Source: Dermatobacter hominis (GTDB lineage: Bacteria > Actinomycetota > Acidimicrobiia > Acidimicrobiales > Microtrichaceae). From it: a stretch of DNA of 64,000 bases. The notes beneath the pieces were generated by a model. It saw only the letters and a program-made list of their open reading frames with translations, did no database searches and was not told the origin of the DNA. Where the stretch lies: contig NZ_CP085840.1 of assembly GCF_020715685.1 (NCBI RefSeq), positions 2,666,001 through 2,730,000 of the forward strand, given 5' to 3'. This document shows positions 41,049 through 49,400 of the stretch, one piece after another; within the stretch, counting starts at the first letter, position 1, and each line of letters begins with the position of its first letter. The position numbers and the translations under genes are program-made.

Positions 41049-42188
41049 TCAGAGGCCGAGCGCCGGGTCGAGGCCCATGGCGGCCGCGCCGCCGATGCGC
41101 AGCGTCTGCTCCCCGGTCAGCGGGTGGAACGGCGCGCCCCACAGGTCCCGCAGCGCCCGCTCGAGCGGCAGGCGCCGCGAGTAGGCCGCACCCCCGACGG
41201 CCTCCATCATCCGGTCGGCGGCGGCGCGCACGCTGCCGGTGATCGACCGCTTGGCCAGCATCACCCGCGTGAACTGCGCCGGGGTGGGCGCGACGTCGTC
41301 GCCGAGCTCGTCCACCAACCCGCGCAGCACCCAGTCGGCCGTCGCCAGCTGCTGGTCGACCTCGCCGACGAGCCGCTGGGTCCCGGGGTCGTCCGAGGCG
41401 CCCGGGCGCTCGGCCAGCAGGGCGACGGCCTCGGCGCGGGCCCGATCGGCGATGCCGAGGTAGACGGCCATGATGACCGGGAAGGCGTGGGCTGCGACCG
41501 CCTGGATCGACGGGTGGATCTCGCCGAGCGGCCGCCGGGCCGCGACCGCCGCATCGGGCACGAAGACGTCGGTCAGGACGACGTCGTGGCTCCCGGTGCC
41601 GCGGAGGCCCATCGAGTCCCAGGTCTCCTCGACGTGCACGCCCTCGGCCGACATCGGGATGGCCGCCGCGATCGCCTCGGCGCCGCCCGTGCTGCCGTCG
41701 AGGACCCACGTGTTCATGGCGCCCGCGCTGAGCGCGCCGCTCACGAACCGCTTCCGACCCGAGACCTGCCACCCGCCCTCGACCGGGAACGCGGTGCCCT
41801 GCGGCGCGGTGAAGTCGCCACCGCCGGTCGAGGCGACGAAGAGTCCCTCCTCGGCCACCCGGCGCAGCATCGTGGCGGCCGCGTCGGCGCCGTGGCGCCA
41901 GCGCCACGCCGTGGCGAGCACGACGTGGTGGTGCATCGAGGTGACCAGGGCGACGTTCGGGGCGGCGGCGGCGAGCACGCGCTGGCGCTCGACCACGTCG
42001 CGGATCGCGAGCCCGGCGCCGCCGAGCTCGGCCGGGACCGGCAGGGCGAGCCAGCCGCGCGAGCGGAGCAGGTCGACCTCGTCGGCCACGTAGGTGCCGT
42101 CGCGGTCGTGGGCCGCGTCGAGGGTGGAGAGCTCGGCCAGGAGCTCGGTGTCCAGGCCGGTCGTGTCGGGTGCGGTGATGGTGTCCAT
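41049..42188 (-). CDS. Acyl-CoA dehydrogenase-fold flavoprotein, possibly a monooxygenase
   Basis: A 379-residue protein with the full acyl-CoA dehydrogenase fold: LALPVPAELGGAGLAIRDVVE, FVASTGGGDFTAPQGTAF, DSMGLRGTGSHDVVLTDVFVP and the C-terminal AAYSRRLPLERALRDLWGAP then HPLTGEQTLRIGG. The ending resembles DszC/HpaH-type flavin monooxygenases more than beta-oxidation enzymes, so the reaction is uncertain. It is divergent from an HxlR regulator, with a GACGAT box 6 nt before its ATG and a shared operator region. Confidence 0.85.
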   Translation of the reverse strand: MDTITAPDTTGLDTELLAELSTLDAAHDRDGTYVADEVDLLRSRGWLALPVPAELGGAGLAIRDVVERQRVLAAAAPNVALVTSMHHHVVLATAWRWRHGADAAATMLRRVAEEGLFVASTGGGDFTAPQGTAFPVEGGWQVSGRKRFVSGALSAGAMNTWVLDGSTGGAEAIAAAIPMSAEGVHVEETWDSMGLRGTGSHDVVLTDVFVPDAAVAARRPLGEIHPSIQAVAAHAFPVIMAVYLGIADRARAEAVALLAERPGASDDPGTQRLVGEVDQQLATADWVLRGLVDELGDDVAPTPAQFTRVMLAKRSITGSVRAAADRMMEAVGGAAYSRRLPLERALRDLWGAPFHPLTGEQTLRIGGAAAMGLDPALGL

Positions 42189-42194
42189 GCAGCG

Positions 42195-42200
42195 ATCGTC
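42195..42200 (-). promoter_or_regulatory. -10 box GACGAT, leaderless flavoenzyme gene
   Basis: GACGAT with 6 nt to the ATG. The divergent HxlR gene uses the identical hexamer at the same spacing. Confidence 0.4.
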
Positions 42201-42218
42201 GGGGCCGCGGGCCTGCGC

Positions 42219-42273
42219 GACCAGTAGCGATCCCGTACCGGTCCAGGATCAGTACTGGTCCAGGACCTGGACC
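42219..42273. promoter_or_regulatory. Complex operator: 17-bp palindrome plus direct and inverted copies
   Basis: GGTCCAGG-A-CCTGGACC (42257-42273) is a perfect palindrome. A 14-base block ACCGGTCCAGGATC (42237) recurs with two changes at 42254, one 17-bp period later, and GACCAGTA (42219) is the exact inverse of TACTGGTC (42253). The cluster fills the 102-bp gap between the HxlR gene and the flavoenzyme. Confidence 0.7.
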
Positions 42274-42278
42274 GGCGC

Positions 42279-42284
42279 GACGAT
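42279..42284 (+). promoter_or_regulatory. -10 box GACGAT, leaderless hxlR-type gene
   Basis: GACGAT with 6 nt to the ATG at 42291; it sits immediately after the operator palindrome. Confidence 0.4.
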
Positions 42285-42290
42285 CGGGAG

Positions 42291-42989
42291 ATGAACGGCT
42301 TCGTCGAGTACTGCCCGATCGCCGAGGCGACCGAGATCCTCGGGGACCGCTGGACGCCGCTCGTGCTGCGCGAGCTGATGGACCGCGGCCGGGGGTTCAA
42401 CGAGATCCACCGCGGCGTCCCGCGGATCAGCCGCACGCTGCTGTCCCAGCGGCTCCGCCAGCTCGAGGCGAACGGCGTGGTCGCGCGCGCCGACGCCGGA
42501 CCGGGCCGCGCCGGCGAGTACCGGCTGACGGCAGCCGGCGAGGACCTCGTCCCGGTGCTCCTGGCGCTCGGGCAGTGGGCGGCCCGCTGGAGCTTCAAGG
42601 ACCCCGACGACGACCAGCTCGACGCGCGTTGGCTCGTGTGGCACATCCACAAGAGCGTCGACGTGGCGGCGTGCCCGCCCGACCGGGTGTGCGTGGAGTG
42701 GGACCTCCGGGGTCCGGGCGGGGGCCGCCTCTGGCTCGTGATCGAGGACGGCACCGCGACGCCGTGCAACATCGACCCCGGCTACGACGTCGACGTGCTG
42801 GTCCGGGGCGAGAACCGGGCAGCCCACCGCTGGTTCCTCGGCCGCATCACGCTCGACGAGGCCCGCAGCGACGGGGTGCTGGAGCTGTCCGGGGCGCCGA
42901 CGATGGTCGCGGGCTTCCCGTCCTGGATCGCGCCCAACCCGTTCGCCGCCGACGTCTTCGCGGCGCGGGGCCGCGTGCCGGTGGCCTGA
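42291..42989 (+). CDS. HxlR family regulator with SCP2-like C-terminal domain
   Basis: A 232-residue protein. Residues 1-95 are an HxlR winged helix (YCPIAEATEILGDRWTPLVLRELM, RISRTLLSQRLRQLEANGVV). Residues about 115-215 (VCVEWDLRGPGGGRLWLVIEDG, DVDVLVRGENRAAHRWFLGR, LSGAPTMVAGFPSWI) resemble SCP2 sterol-carrier domains that hold lipids or acyl-CoA. This suggests a lipid-type effector. Divergent from the acyl-CoA dehydrogenase-fold enzyme, its likely target. Confidence 0.88.
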   Translation: MNGFVEYCPIAEATEILGDRWTPLVLRELMDRGRGFNEIHRGVPRISRTLLSQRLRQLEANGVVARADAGPGRAGEYRLTAAGEDLVPVLLALGQWAARWSFKDPDDDQLDARWLVWHIHKSVDVAACPPDRVCVEWDLRGPGGGRLWLVIEDGTATPCNIDPGYDVDVLVRGENRAAHRWFLGRITLDEARSDGVLELSGAPTMVAGFPSWIAPNPFAADVFAARGRVPVA

Positions 42990-43032
42990 CCCGGCCCCGC
43001 CACGACCGGACCGTCGTCGACGCGGCGTCGCC

Positions 43033-43038
43033 TAGCGT
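43033..43038 (+). promoter_or_regulatory. -10 box TAGCGT, leadered ubiB-like gene
   Basis: TAGCGT lies 30 nt before the ATG; the leader contains a GAGGAG ribosome binding site. Confidence 0.4.
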
Positions 43039-43068
43039 TCCGCCGACGCCGACACGAGGAGCCCCTCC

Positions 43069-45045
43069 ATGCCCGGTCCGGGATCGACCACGCCGCTGCT
43101 CGCCACCGTCGACTGGCCCGCGGCCGCTGCGTGGGTCGTGCTGGTCCCGCCGGCCGGCGTGGCGATCACCTGGTTCGCCGGTCGGCTGCTCGGCTCGCGG
43201 CGCGGCTGGGTCAAGCTGGCGACGTCGGGGCTGATCGGCTTCGTCGGCGGCATCATCGCCGCCGGCGTGGTCACCGGCTGGGAGTGGAGCTCCTGGCGGA
43301 TGGTCGGCCTGACGCTGGTCTTCGGCACGATCCTCACGATGGTCGTCGCGGTCGGCCTCGACCTGGTCGCGCCCGTCGGCTCGCTCAGCCAGGGCGACGC
43401 CGCCGGACTCATCGGAGTCGGCGGACGGGGACCGTCGACGCTGTCGTCGTTGCGGCGCTACCGCGAGCTCGTGTCGATCTCCCGGCGCAACGGCCTGCTG
43501 ACCCGGCGCATCGACCTCCAGGACCCGGAGTCCGTGGCGGCGATGGGCCCGGCGTTGCGCTCGACGCTCGAGGAGGCGGGCGGCGTCTTCGTGAAGCTCG
43601 GCCAGGTCGCCTCGACCCGTTCGGACCTCCTGCCGCCGGCGCTGTGCGACCAGCTCGCGCAGCTGCGCTCCCAGGCCGCGCCGGCGTCCGAGTCCGAGGT
43701 GCGACCGCTCCTCGAGCGCGAGCTCGGCACGGACGTGGAGTCGATGTTCCGCACGTTCGACTGGACGCCCATCGCGAGCGCCTCGATCGCCCAGGTCTAC
43801 GGGGCGACCACCCCCGACGGCACCGACGTCGTCGTGAAGGTGCGACGGCCGGGACTGGACGAGCTGATGGCGCGCGACTCGGCTGCGCTGCTCCAGCTCG
43901 CCGGCGTCGTCGAGCGCCGCACGACGATCGGGCTCACCCTCCGCCCCGCCGAGCTCGCCGACGAGTTCCTCGCCGGGGTCCGGGAGGAGCTCGACCTCAC
44001 CGTCGAGCTGACGAACGCGGCGGCGCTCACCGCCGCCACGCCGGTCGGGAGCGGCGTGCGCATCCCCGAGATGTTCCCCGACCACTCGACGCGCATGGTG
44101 CTCACCGAGGAGAGGGTCCACGGCGTCGACCTGGGCGACGTACGAGGCCTGCGCGACGCCGGCCACGACCCGGCGACGATCGCGCGCACCGTGCTGCACA
44201 CGATGATCCAGCACATCTTCGTGGCCGGCGTGTACCACGCCGACCCGCACCCGGGGAACATCATCGTCGAGCCCGACGGCACGGTCGTGCTGATCGACCT
44301 CGGTGCGGTCGGGCGGGTCGGCCGCCAGCAGCGGGCGGTGCTCGTGCAGCTGATGGTCGGCGTCGCGTCCGCCGACGCCGAGGCGCTCCGCCAGGCGCTC
44401 GAGCAGGCCGGCGTCGTCGGCGACGGCGTCGTCGCCACCGACCTCGACCGCTCGATCGACGAGTTCCTCGCCCGCCACGTCCGGGAGGGCGCCGGCATCG
44501 ACGCCGGCGTGTTCGAGGACATGCTGGTGATGCTCGGGCAGTTCGGCCTGCGGACGCCGAGGTGGATGACCACGCTCGGGCGGACGTTCGTCACGCTGGA
44601 GGGCACGCTGCGGTCCGTCGACCCCAGCTTCTCGCTGGTCGACGCGGCGATGGCCGAGGCCGGCGGCGTGCTGCGCCCCGACCTCTCCCCCACCACCCTG
44701 CGCCAGACCGTCGAGGCCGAGGCGATGAAGCAGCTCCCGCGGCTCCAGCGCCTCCCGCAGCGCGTCGACGACCTGCTCGGCCAGGCCGTGCAGGGCCGGC
44801 TGTCGGTCCGCCTGTCGGCGTTCAGCGACGCCCGTGACGTCGACCTCGTCACGACCCTGGTCAACCGGGCCGTGCTCGCCCTGCTGACGACCGCGCTCGG
44901 CCTCGGCTCGGTCCTGCTGCTGCGCATCGACGGGGCGGGCACCGAGGTCACCGTCAACGAGGTGCTGGGCTACACCGGCCTCGCCGTCGCGGCGGTGCTC
45001 ACGCTGCGCATCGTGGCCGGCATCGTGAGGGACGGGCGCAGCTAG
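43069..45045 (+). CDS. ABC1/UbiB (AarF) family atypical kinase
   Basis: A 658-residue membrane-linked kinase-like protein. Three N-terminal hydrophobic segments (about 17-100) precede the UbiB domain with its KxGQ motif FVKLGQVASTRSDLLPP, SASIAQVYGA, the VVKVRRPG lysine, YHADPHPGNI and LIDLGAVG (Asp of the metal site). Two C-terminal membrane helices follow. UbiB proteins support quinone or isoprenoid lipid metabolism through ATPase activity. Its TAG stop shares the palindrome CTAG with the stop of the convergent cyclase gene. Confidence 0.93.
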   Translation: MPGPGSTTPLLATVDWPAAAAWVVLVPPAGVAITWFAGRLLGSRRGWVKLATSGLIGFVGGIIAAGVVTGWEWSSWRMVGLTLVFGTILTMVVAVGLDLVAPVGSLSQGDAAGLIGVGGRGPSTLSSLRRYRELVSISRRNGLLTRRIDLQDPESVAAMGPALRSTLEEAGGVFVKLGQVASTRSDLLPPALCDQLAQLRSQAAPASESEVRPLLERELGTDVESMFRTFDWTPIASASIAQVYGATTPDGTDVVVKVRRPGLDELMARDSAALLQLAGVVERRTTIGLTLRPAELADEFLAGVREELDLTVELTNAAALTAATPVGSGVRIPEMFPDHSTRMVLTEERVHGVDLGDVRGLRDAGHDPATIARTVLHTMIQHIFVAGVYHADPHPGNIIVEPDGTVVLIDLGAVGRVGRQQRAVLVQLMVGVASADAEALRQALEQAGVVGDGVVATDLDRSIDEFLARHVREGAGIDAGVFEDMLVMLGQFGLRTPRWMTTLGRTFVTLEGTLRSVDPSFSLVDAAMAEAGGVLRPDLSPTTLRQTVEAEAMKQLPRLQRLPQRVDDLLGQAVQGRLSVRLSAFSDARDVDLVTTLVNRAVLALLTTALGLGSVLLLRIDGAGTEVTVNEVLGYTGLAVAAVLTLRIVAGIVRDGRS

Positions 45046-46166
45046 GCGGAGCGCTCCACCGAGACGACGGCGACGGCCTCCTCGAACCCCTTGAGCTGCC
45101 GCCGACCGGCCGCCACGAACTCGATGTCGGGAGCACCGCCGCCGGCGGCGAGCGCTCCGGCCGCGTCGGCCGGCGCGAGCACCTCGCCGGGGACCGCGGT
45201 GTCGGCCAGCCGCGAGGCGAGGTTCACCACCGAGCCGTACAGGTCGCCGTGGCGGGCCACCACGCGGCCCGCCGCCAACCCGCCCCGAGGCGCCGCGCCC
45301 TCGGTGTCGAAGGCCTCGACGAGCGACAGGGCGATGCGGCAGGCGGCGCCGAGGTCGGCGCAGCTGAACATGATCTCGTCACCGATGTGCTTCACGACCT
45401 GACCGCCGCCGGCCTCGACCAGCTCGTGGGTCCGCTCGCGGAACTCCCCGATGAAGTGGATGAGCGCCTCGATGTCGAGCTCGGCGGTTCGGGCGGTGAA
45501 GCCGACGAGGTCGACGAAGCCCACGGCGGTCACGATCGTCAGGCGGTCCCCGCTCTGCCGGGTGCCCCGCCGCTGGCGCTGCACGCCCTGGCGCAGGTGG
45601 TGGCGCAGCAACGGCTTCAGGCCGGCGGCCAGCTCGAGGCCCATCTGGCCCGCGGCCCGCGTGACCGTCGCCTGCCCGAGCGGATCGCCCGCGCCGGCGA
45701 GGCCGACCTCGACGCTCCCGACGAAGGCCGAGATCGCCGCGGCGCTGAGGCTGGCGAGGGACAGGGAGATGGCGCGGAGGATCTCGCGGGTCGCATCCTC
45801 GGGGAACGTGTCGACCGTCGCGGTGAGCAACGAGACGAAGGCGAGCTCGGACTCCTCGAAGACGGGCGCGCTGCGGTCGGCGATCTCGACGCCGACCAGC
45901 CGGTACGCCTCGACCACGTCCTCGACGGCCACGTCCATCCGCGAGGCCAGCTCGTCGACCGTGAGCCCGCCCTCCTCGAGCAGCAGGTCGAGGCCGACGG
46001 CGACGAGCTCCTCCTCGGCATCGGCCTGCCGGAGCCGCTCGATGCCGGCGCCCAGGCCGCTGAGGTAGCACAGGAGCGCCAGCCGGCCCTCGGCGTCGGG
46101 GGCGGCGGGGTCGTACAGGCCGGCCGCCTCGAAGGCCGGTTCGTCCGCGGCGCGCCCGTCCTCCAC
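45042..46166 (-). CDS. Class III adenylate cyclase, Rv1264 type
   Basis: The protein makes cAMP from ATP. The C-terminal catalytic domain keeps every key residue (numbered from a GTG 9 bp upstream): Asp222 in FVDLVGFT, Lys262 and Asp266 in VVKHIGDE, Asp311, Asn318 and Arg322 in GDLYGSVVNLASR, nearly the numbering of mycobacterial Rv1264. The helical 200-residue N-terminus corresponds to the pH-sensing autoinhibitory domain of that enzyme. I take the start at 46166 because TAGCGT ends 7 nt upstream; the earlier GTG at 46175 lies inside that box. Confidence 0.93.
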   Translation of the reverse strand: MEDGRAADEPAFEAAGLYDPAAPDAEGRLALLCYLSGLGAGIERLRQADAEEELVAVGLDLLLEEGGLTVDELASRMDVAVEDVVEAYRLVGVEIADRSAPVFEESELAFVSLLTATVDTFPEDATREILRAISLSLASLSAAAISAFVGSVEVGLAGAGDPLGQATVTRAAGQMGLELAAGLKPLLRHHLRQGVQRQRRGTRQSGDRLTIVTAVGFVDLVGFTARTAELDIEALIHFIGEFRERTHELVEAGGGQVVKHIGDEIMFSCADLGAACRIALSLVEAFDTEGAAPRGGLAAGRVVARHGDLYGSVVNLASRLADTAVPGEVLAPADAAGALAAGGGAPDIEFVAAGRRQLKGFEEAVAVVSVERSA

Positions 46167-46173
46167 GAGGTCC

Positions 46174-46179
46174 ACGCTA
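46174..46179 (-). promoter_or_regulatory. -10 box TAGCGT, leaderless cyclase gene
   Basis: TAGCGT with 7 nt to GTG at 46166. It overlaps an upstream in-frame GTG. Confidence 0.5.
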
Positions 46180-46285
46180 CGGCAGCGTCGCGGCGCCGGG
46201 CCGTGTGGGTTCGGGGCCGGGCTCGTCGGTCGACCGAGGGGCCATCCCGTCCGAACGGTCCGGTGTCGTTCGGCGACCGCGACCG

Positions 46286-46291
46286 TAGGGT
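46286..46291 (+). promoter_or_regulatory. -10 box TAGGGT, leaderless hydrolase gene
   Basis: TAGGGT with 6 nt to the ATG at 46298. Confidence 0.6.
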
Positions 46292-46297
46292 TCGAGC

Positions 46298-47527
46298 ATG
46301 CGACGACGCTTCGACGACGACGGGTTCGAGTTCGACCGGCTGATCCTCCTCGGCGGCGCCTACCGAGCCCTCACCGACGCCGGCGAGCTGCTGGTGGCCT
46401 TCGACGAGGTCACCGACGGCGACGAGGACTCGTGGGTGCGCGTGTTCAGCGGCCTGGCCGAGCGGCTCGAGGCCCAGGCGCAGGCCAGCGCGTCGAGGGG
46501 CCGGTCGCAGAGCGCTCGCTCCGCCGACCTGCGCGCCAGCAGCTACTTCGCGACCGCGGCGGCCCACGCCGTCGGTTCGCAGGGCCACGACGCGGCCACG
46601 GCGCTGTGGGAGCGGCACCGCGCGGCGTGGGACCGCGCCGTCGCCGCCTTCGACCCGCCGGTCGAGCCGCTCTCCGTCCCCTACACCGACGAGGCCGGCG
46701 GCGGATCGGTCCCCCTCGAGGGCTACTTCTTCTCGCCGACCGCTTCCGCGTCGGTCGGCGAGCGCCGACCGACGATCATCCTCACGAACGGCAGCGACGG
46801 CCCGGTGTGCGACATGTGGTCGGCGGGCGCGGCCGCTGCGGTCGAGCGGGGCTGGAACGCCATGACGTACGACGGTCCCGGTCAGGGCGCGTCGCTGTAC
46901 CGCCACGGCCTCCACTTCCGAGGTGACTGGGAGGCGGTCCTCACGCCGGTGGTCGACCACCTGCTGACCCGGCCCGACGTCGACCCCGACCGCCTGGCCG
47001 TCATCGGCGTCAGCCAGGCCGGGTACTGGGTGCCGCGGGCGCTCGCGTTCGAGCACCGGCTCGCCGCCGGCGTGGCGGACCCGGGCGTGACCCGGGTCGG
47101 CGACTCCTGGCTGTCGCACCTGCCGGAGTCGATGGTCGGCATCCTCGACGAGGGCGATCGCGCCGACTTCGACGCGTTCATGGAGGTCGGCCTCGAGGAC
47201 TCGCCGCAGGCACTGGCGCAGCTGCGGTGGCGGATGGACCCGTACGGGACCGACTCGTTCTTCGACGCCTACCAGGCGGCCCGCGCCATGCGCCTCGACG
47301 CCGCCACCGCGTCGCAGATCAGCACACCGCTGCTCATCACGTCGCCCGACCACGAGCAGTTCTGGCCGGGCCAGTCCGAGGAGCTCCACCAGCTCGTCAG
47401 CGGCTCGACGCTCGCCCGGTTCACCGAGTCCGAGGGGGCGTCGTGGCACTGCGAGCCCGCGGCCCGCGGCCTGCGCGACGAGCGGGTGATGGACTGGCTC
47501 GCCGACGTGTTCGACGGCGTGGCCTGA
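46298..47527 (+). CDS. Alpha/beta hydrolase, FrsA/DHPON-hydrolase-like
   Basis: A 409-residue protein. A helical N-terminal domain of about 130 residues precedes a hydrolase core with PTIILTNGSDGPVCDMW (oxyanion region), AMTYDGPGQGASLY, the elbow IGVSQAGYWVPRAL (nucleophile Ser) and a C-terminal GASWHCEPAA with the His. The layout matches FrsA-like and C-C bond hydrolases such as 2,6-dihydroxypseudooxynicotine hydrolase. Leaderless ATG behind TAGGGT; divergent from the adenylate cyclase gene. Substrate unknown. Confidence 0.88.
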   Translation: MRRRFDDDGFEFDRLILLGGAYRALTDAGELLVAFDEVTDGDEDSWVRVFSGLAERLEAQAQASASRGRSQSARSADLRASSYFATAAAHAVGSQGHDAATALWERHRAAWDRAVAAFDPPVEPLSVPYTDEAGGGSVPLEGYFFSPTASASVGERRPTIILTNGSDGPVCDMWSAGAAAAVERGWNAMTYDGPGQGASLYRHGLHFRGDWEAVLTPVVDHLLTRPDVDPDRLAVIGVSQAGYWVPRALAFEHRLAAGVADPGVTRVGDSWLSHLPESMVGILDEGDRADFDAFMEVGLEDSPQALAQLRWRMDPYGTDSFFDAYQAARAMRLDAATASQISTPLLITSPDHEQFWPGQSEELHQLVSGSTLARFTESEGASWHCEPAARGLRDERVMDWLADVFDGVA

Positions 47528-47654
47528 CCACCGTCCGTCCTCCCACCGGGTGCCCGCTCGGTGTGCGCGATCGTCGTCGGGACCGGCGGCGGCGATGCCA
47601 TCCGCACGCTCGGGTGCCCGCCGGTGAAGTGACGGCGCCCGGCCGCGGGGGCGG

Positions 47655-49175
47655 TCAGCCGAGCGCGGCGGTGCCCTCGGCCGCGTAGCGCGCCAGGCGG
47701 GCCCGACCGTCGGCGTCGAGCAGCTCGATCACGTCGGCGACCGGGAGGCCCGGCCCGGTCATGCTCCGGAGGGCCTGGCGGCCGGCGGTGCTGCGGGGCG
47801 GCAGGTCGGTGCTGAGCAGCACGGTCGGCATCGCGTGCGCGCTCTGGTGCAGCACCGACGCGGTGCCGAGCGAGCGCCAGAGCGTGTCCGCCCGGCGCAG
47901 ACCGGTGCGGGCCACCGTGAACCCGCCGGAGACGTCGAAGGCCCAGTCCTGGCCCGTGGCGTCGGTGGCGACGAGGCCGAGCACGATGCCCAGGCCGCGC
48001 GGCTTCACCTCGGAACGCACCTCGGTGAACCCGCACTCGACGAGCAGCAGCTCGGCCACCTCCCGCGCCTGGCGACCCGCCGTCGCCGCGGCGGCCACCG
48101 GGTCGGCGGTACCGGCGGGTGCAGGGCGGGCCGGGACCTGCACGCGGGCGACGAGCTCGGCGCCGACCCCGTCGGTCCGGGCGAGCCGCTCGACCTCGTC
48201 GGCGACGCGCTGATCGGCGATGCTGACGTAGTCCGGGTCCGTGTCGAAGCCGACGTAGCGGCGATCGCTGCGCACCGCCGCCACCGCGGTCGACCCCGAG
48301 CCCATGAACGGGTCGAGCACGACGTCGCCCTCGTACGTGTAGAGGTCGATCAGCCGCAGCGGCAGCTCGACCGGGAAGGGAGCGGGGTGGCCGACCCGGG
48401 TGGCGCTCTCGGGCGCGATCTCCCAGAGGTCGGTCGTGGCCTCCATGAACTCGTCGCGGGAGATCGTCGTCGTGGAGGGGAGGCCGCGCTCGGCCCGATC
48501 CGCGGGGCTGAGCGCCCGGTCGAAGCGGCCCTTGCTCGCGATGACGATCCGCTCGGTGACGTCGCGGAGCACCGGGTTCGACGGGCGCTGGAAGGTGCCC
48601 CACGCGCAGGACCCGCCGGCGGCCCGGCCCTTCCACCAGATGACCTCGCCCCGCAGCAGCAGGCCCAGGTCCTGGAGGATCGTCGTGACGTCGGCCGACA
48701 GCGAGCGGTACGGCCGGCGGCCGAGGTTGGCCACGTTGACCGCGATGCGACCGCCCGGCTCGAGGACGCGCTTGCACTCGGCGAAGACGGCGCGCAGCAG
48801 GTCGAGGTACTCGAAGTAGTCGGCCGGCACGCCCCCGACGCCGAGCTCCTCCTCGTAGGCCTTGCCGGCGAAGTACGGGGGCGACGTGACGACGAGGGCG
48901 ACCGAGTCGGACGGGACGTCGACCATGTCGCGCGCGTCGTGGCAGTGGACGACGTCGACGGCGCCGGGCTCGGCGACCGTGGCGTCGGTGGACACCTCGG
49001 GGGCGACGAAGCGGTCGTAGAACGCCGTGGCGTCGTGCGCCTCCCTCCGGCCGGAGCCGAAGTTGGCGGTGGCGGTGGCGCGCCGCGGCCGGCGGGGACG
49101 GGCGGCGATCACCGGCGCGTCGGCCGGAGCGGCCGGGTCCGCCGCGGCTGCGGCGGCGGTGCGACGGGCGCTCAC
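47655..49175 (-). CDS. Beta-class DNA methyltransferase with nuclease-like C-terminal domain
   Basis: A 506-residue site-specific methyltransferase. After an Ala/Arg-rich N-terminus come motif IV VVTSPPYFAGK (97-101 TSPPY), a target-recognition stretch, and motif I LDPFMGSGSTAVAA (288-300), the beta-class order. SPPY suits N4-cytosine or N6-adenine methylation. Residues about 365-500 form an extra domain (AREVAELLLVECGFTEV, GIVLGLVATD, DWAFDVSGGF) whose layout recalls PD-(D/E)xK nucleases, but Asp-Val-Ser stands where Glu-x-Lys would be. GTGA overlap couples it to the RHH gene. No separate endonuclease gene is adjacent. Confidence 0.88.
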   Translation of the reverse strand: MSARRTAAAAAADPAAPADAPVIAARPRRPRRATATANFGSGRREAHDATAFYDRFVAPEVSTDATVAEPGAVDVVHCHDARDMVDVPSDSVALVVTSPPYFAGKAYEEELGVGGVPADYFEYLDLLRAVFAECKRVLEPGGRIAVNVANLGRRPYRSLSADVTTILQDLGLLLRGEVIWWKGRAAGGSCAWGTFQRPSNPVLRDVTERIVIASKGRFDRALSPADRAERGLPSTTTISRDEFMEATTDLWEIAPESATRVGHPAPFPVELPLRLIDLYTYEGDVVLDPFMGSGSTAVAAVRSDRRYVGFDTDPDYVSIADQRVADEVERLARTDGVGAELVARVQVPARPAPAGTADPVAAAATAGRQAREVAELLLVECGFTEVRSEVKPRGLGIVLGLVATDATGQDWAFDVSGGFTVARTGLRRADTLWRSLGTASVLHQSAHAMPTVLLSTDLPPRSTAGRQALRSMTGPGLPVADVIELLDADGRARLARYAAEGTAALG

Positions 49176-49357
49176 GAGCCGAGCACCTCGTCCGCGCTGG
49201 GCAGGCGGTCCAGGTACTCGGTGACCGCCCTGGTCACGAGCAGGTTGGCGGACACGTCGCGCTCGGTCGCGGCGTCGTGCAGCCGACGGTGGACGGACTC
49301 GGGGAGGCGGACGGCGGTGGCGATGCGCGGCTCGTCGCTCAGGCGGGGTCGACCCAT
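49172..49357 (-). CDS. Ribbon-helix-helix (CopG/Arc-type) DNA-binding protein
   Basis: A 61-residue protein with the RHH pattern ATAVRLPESVHRRLHDAATERDVSANLLVTRAVTEYL (read in parts: strand, helix A, helix B). It begins behind a TAGGTT box with 7 nt spacing and its TGA overlaps the GTG of the methyltransferase. It is probably the operon's regulator; a 20-bp tandem repeat at 49401-49440 is a candidate site. RHH proteins also serve as antitoxins, but no toxin gene is present. Confidence 0.88.
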   Translation of the reverse strand: MGRPRLSDEPRIATAVRLPESVHRRLHDAATERDVSANLLVTRAVTEYLDRLPSADEVLGS

Positions 49358-49364
49358 GGCCGCC

Positions 49365-49370
49365 AACCTA
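49365..49370 (-). promoter_or_regulatory. -10 box TAGGTT of the RHH-methyltransferase operon
   Basis: TAGGTT with 7 nt to the ATG at 49357. Confidence 0.55.
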
Positions 49371-49400
49371 ACCGTGGGGTCGGACAGTTCCGCGGATTTG

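Noticed and set aside
49172-49357. RHH gene as antitoxin of a type II toxin-antitoxin pair
   Set aside because: The coupled partner is a DNA methyltransferase, and the other neighbour is a RarA-like gene; no toxin-sized ORF with a known fold is adjacent.
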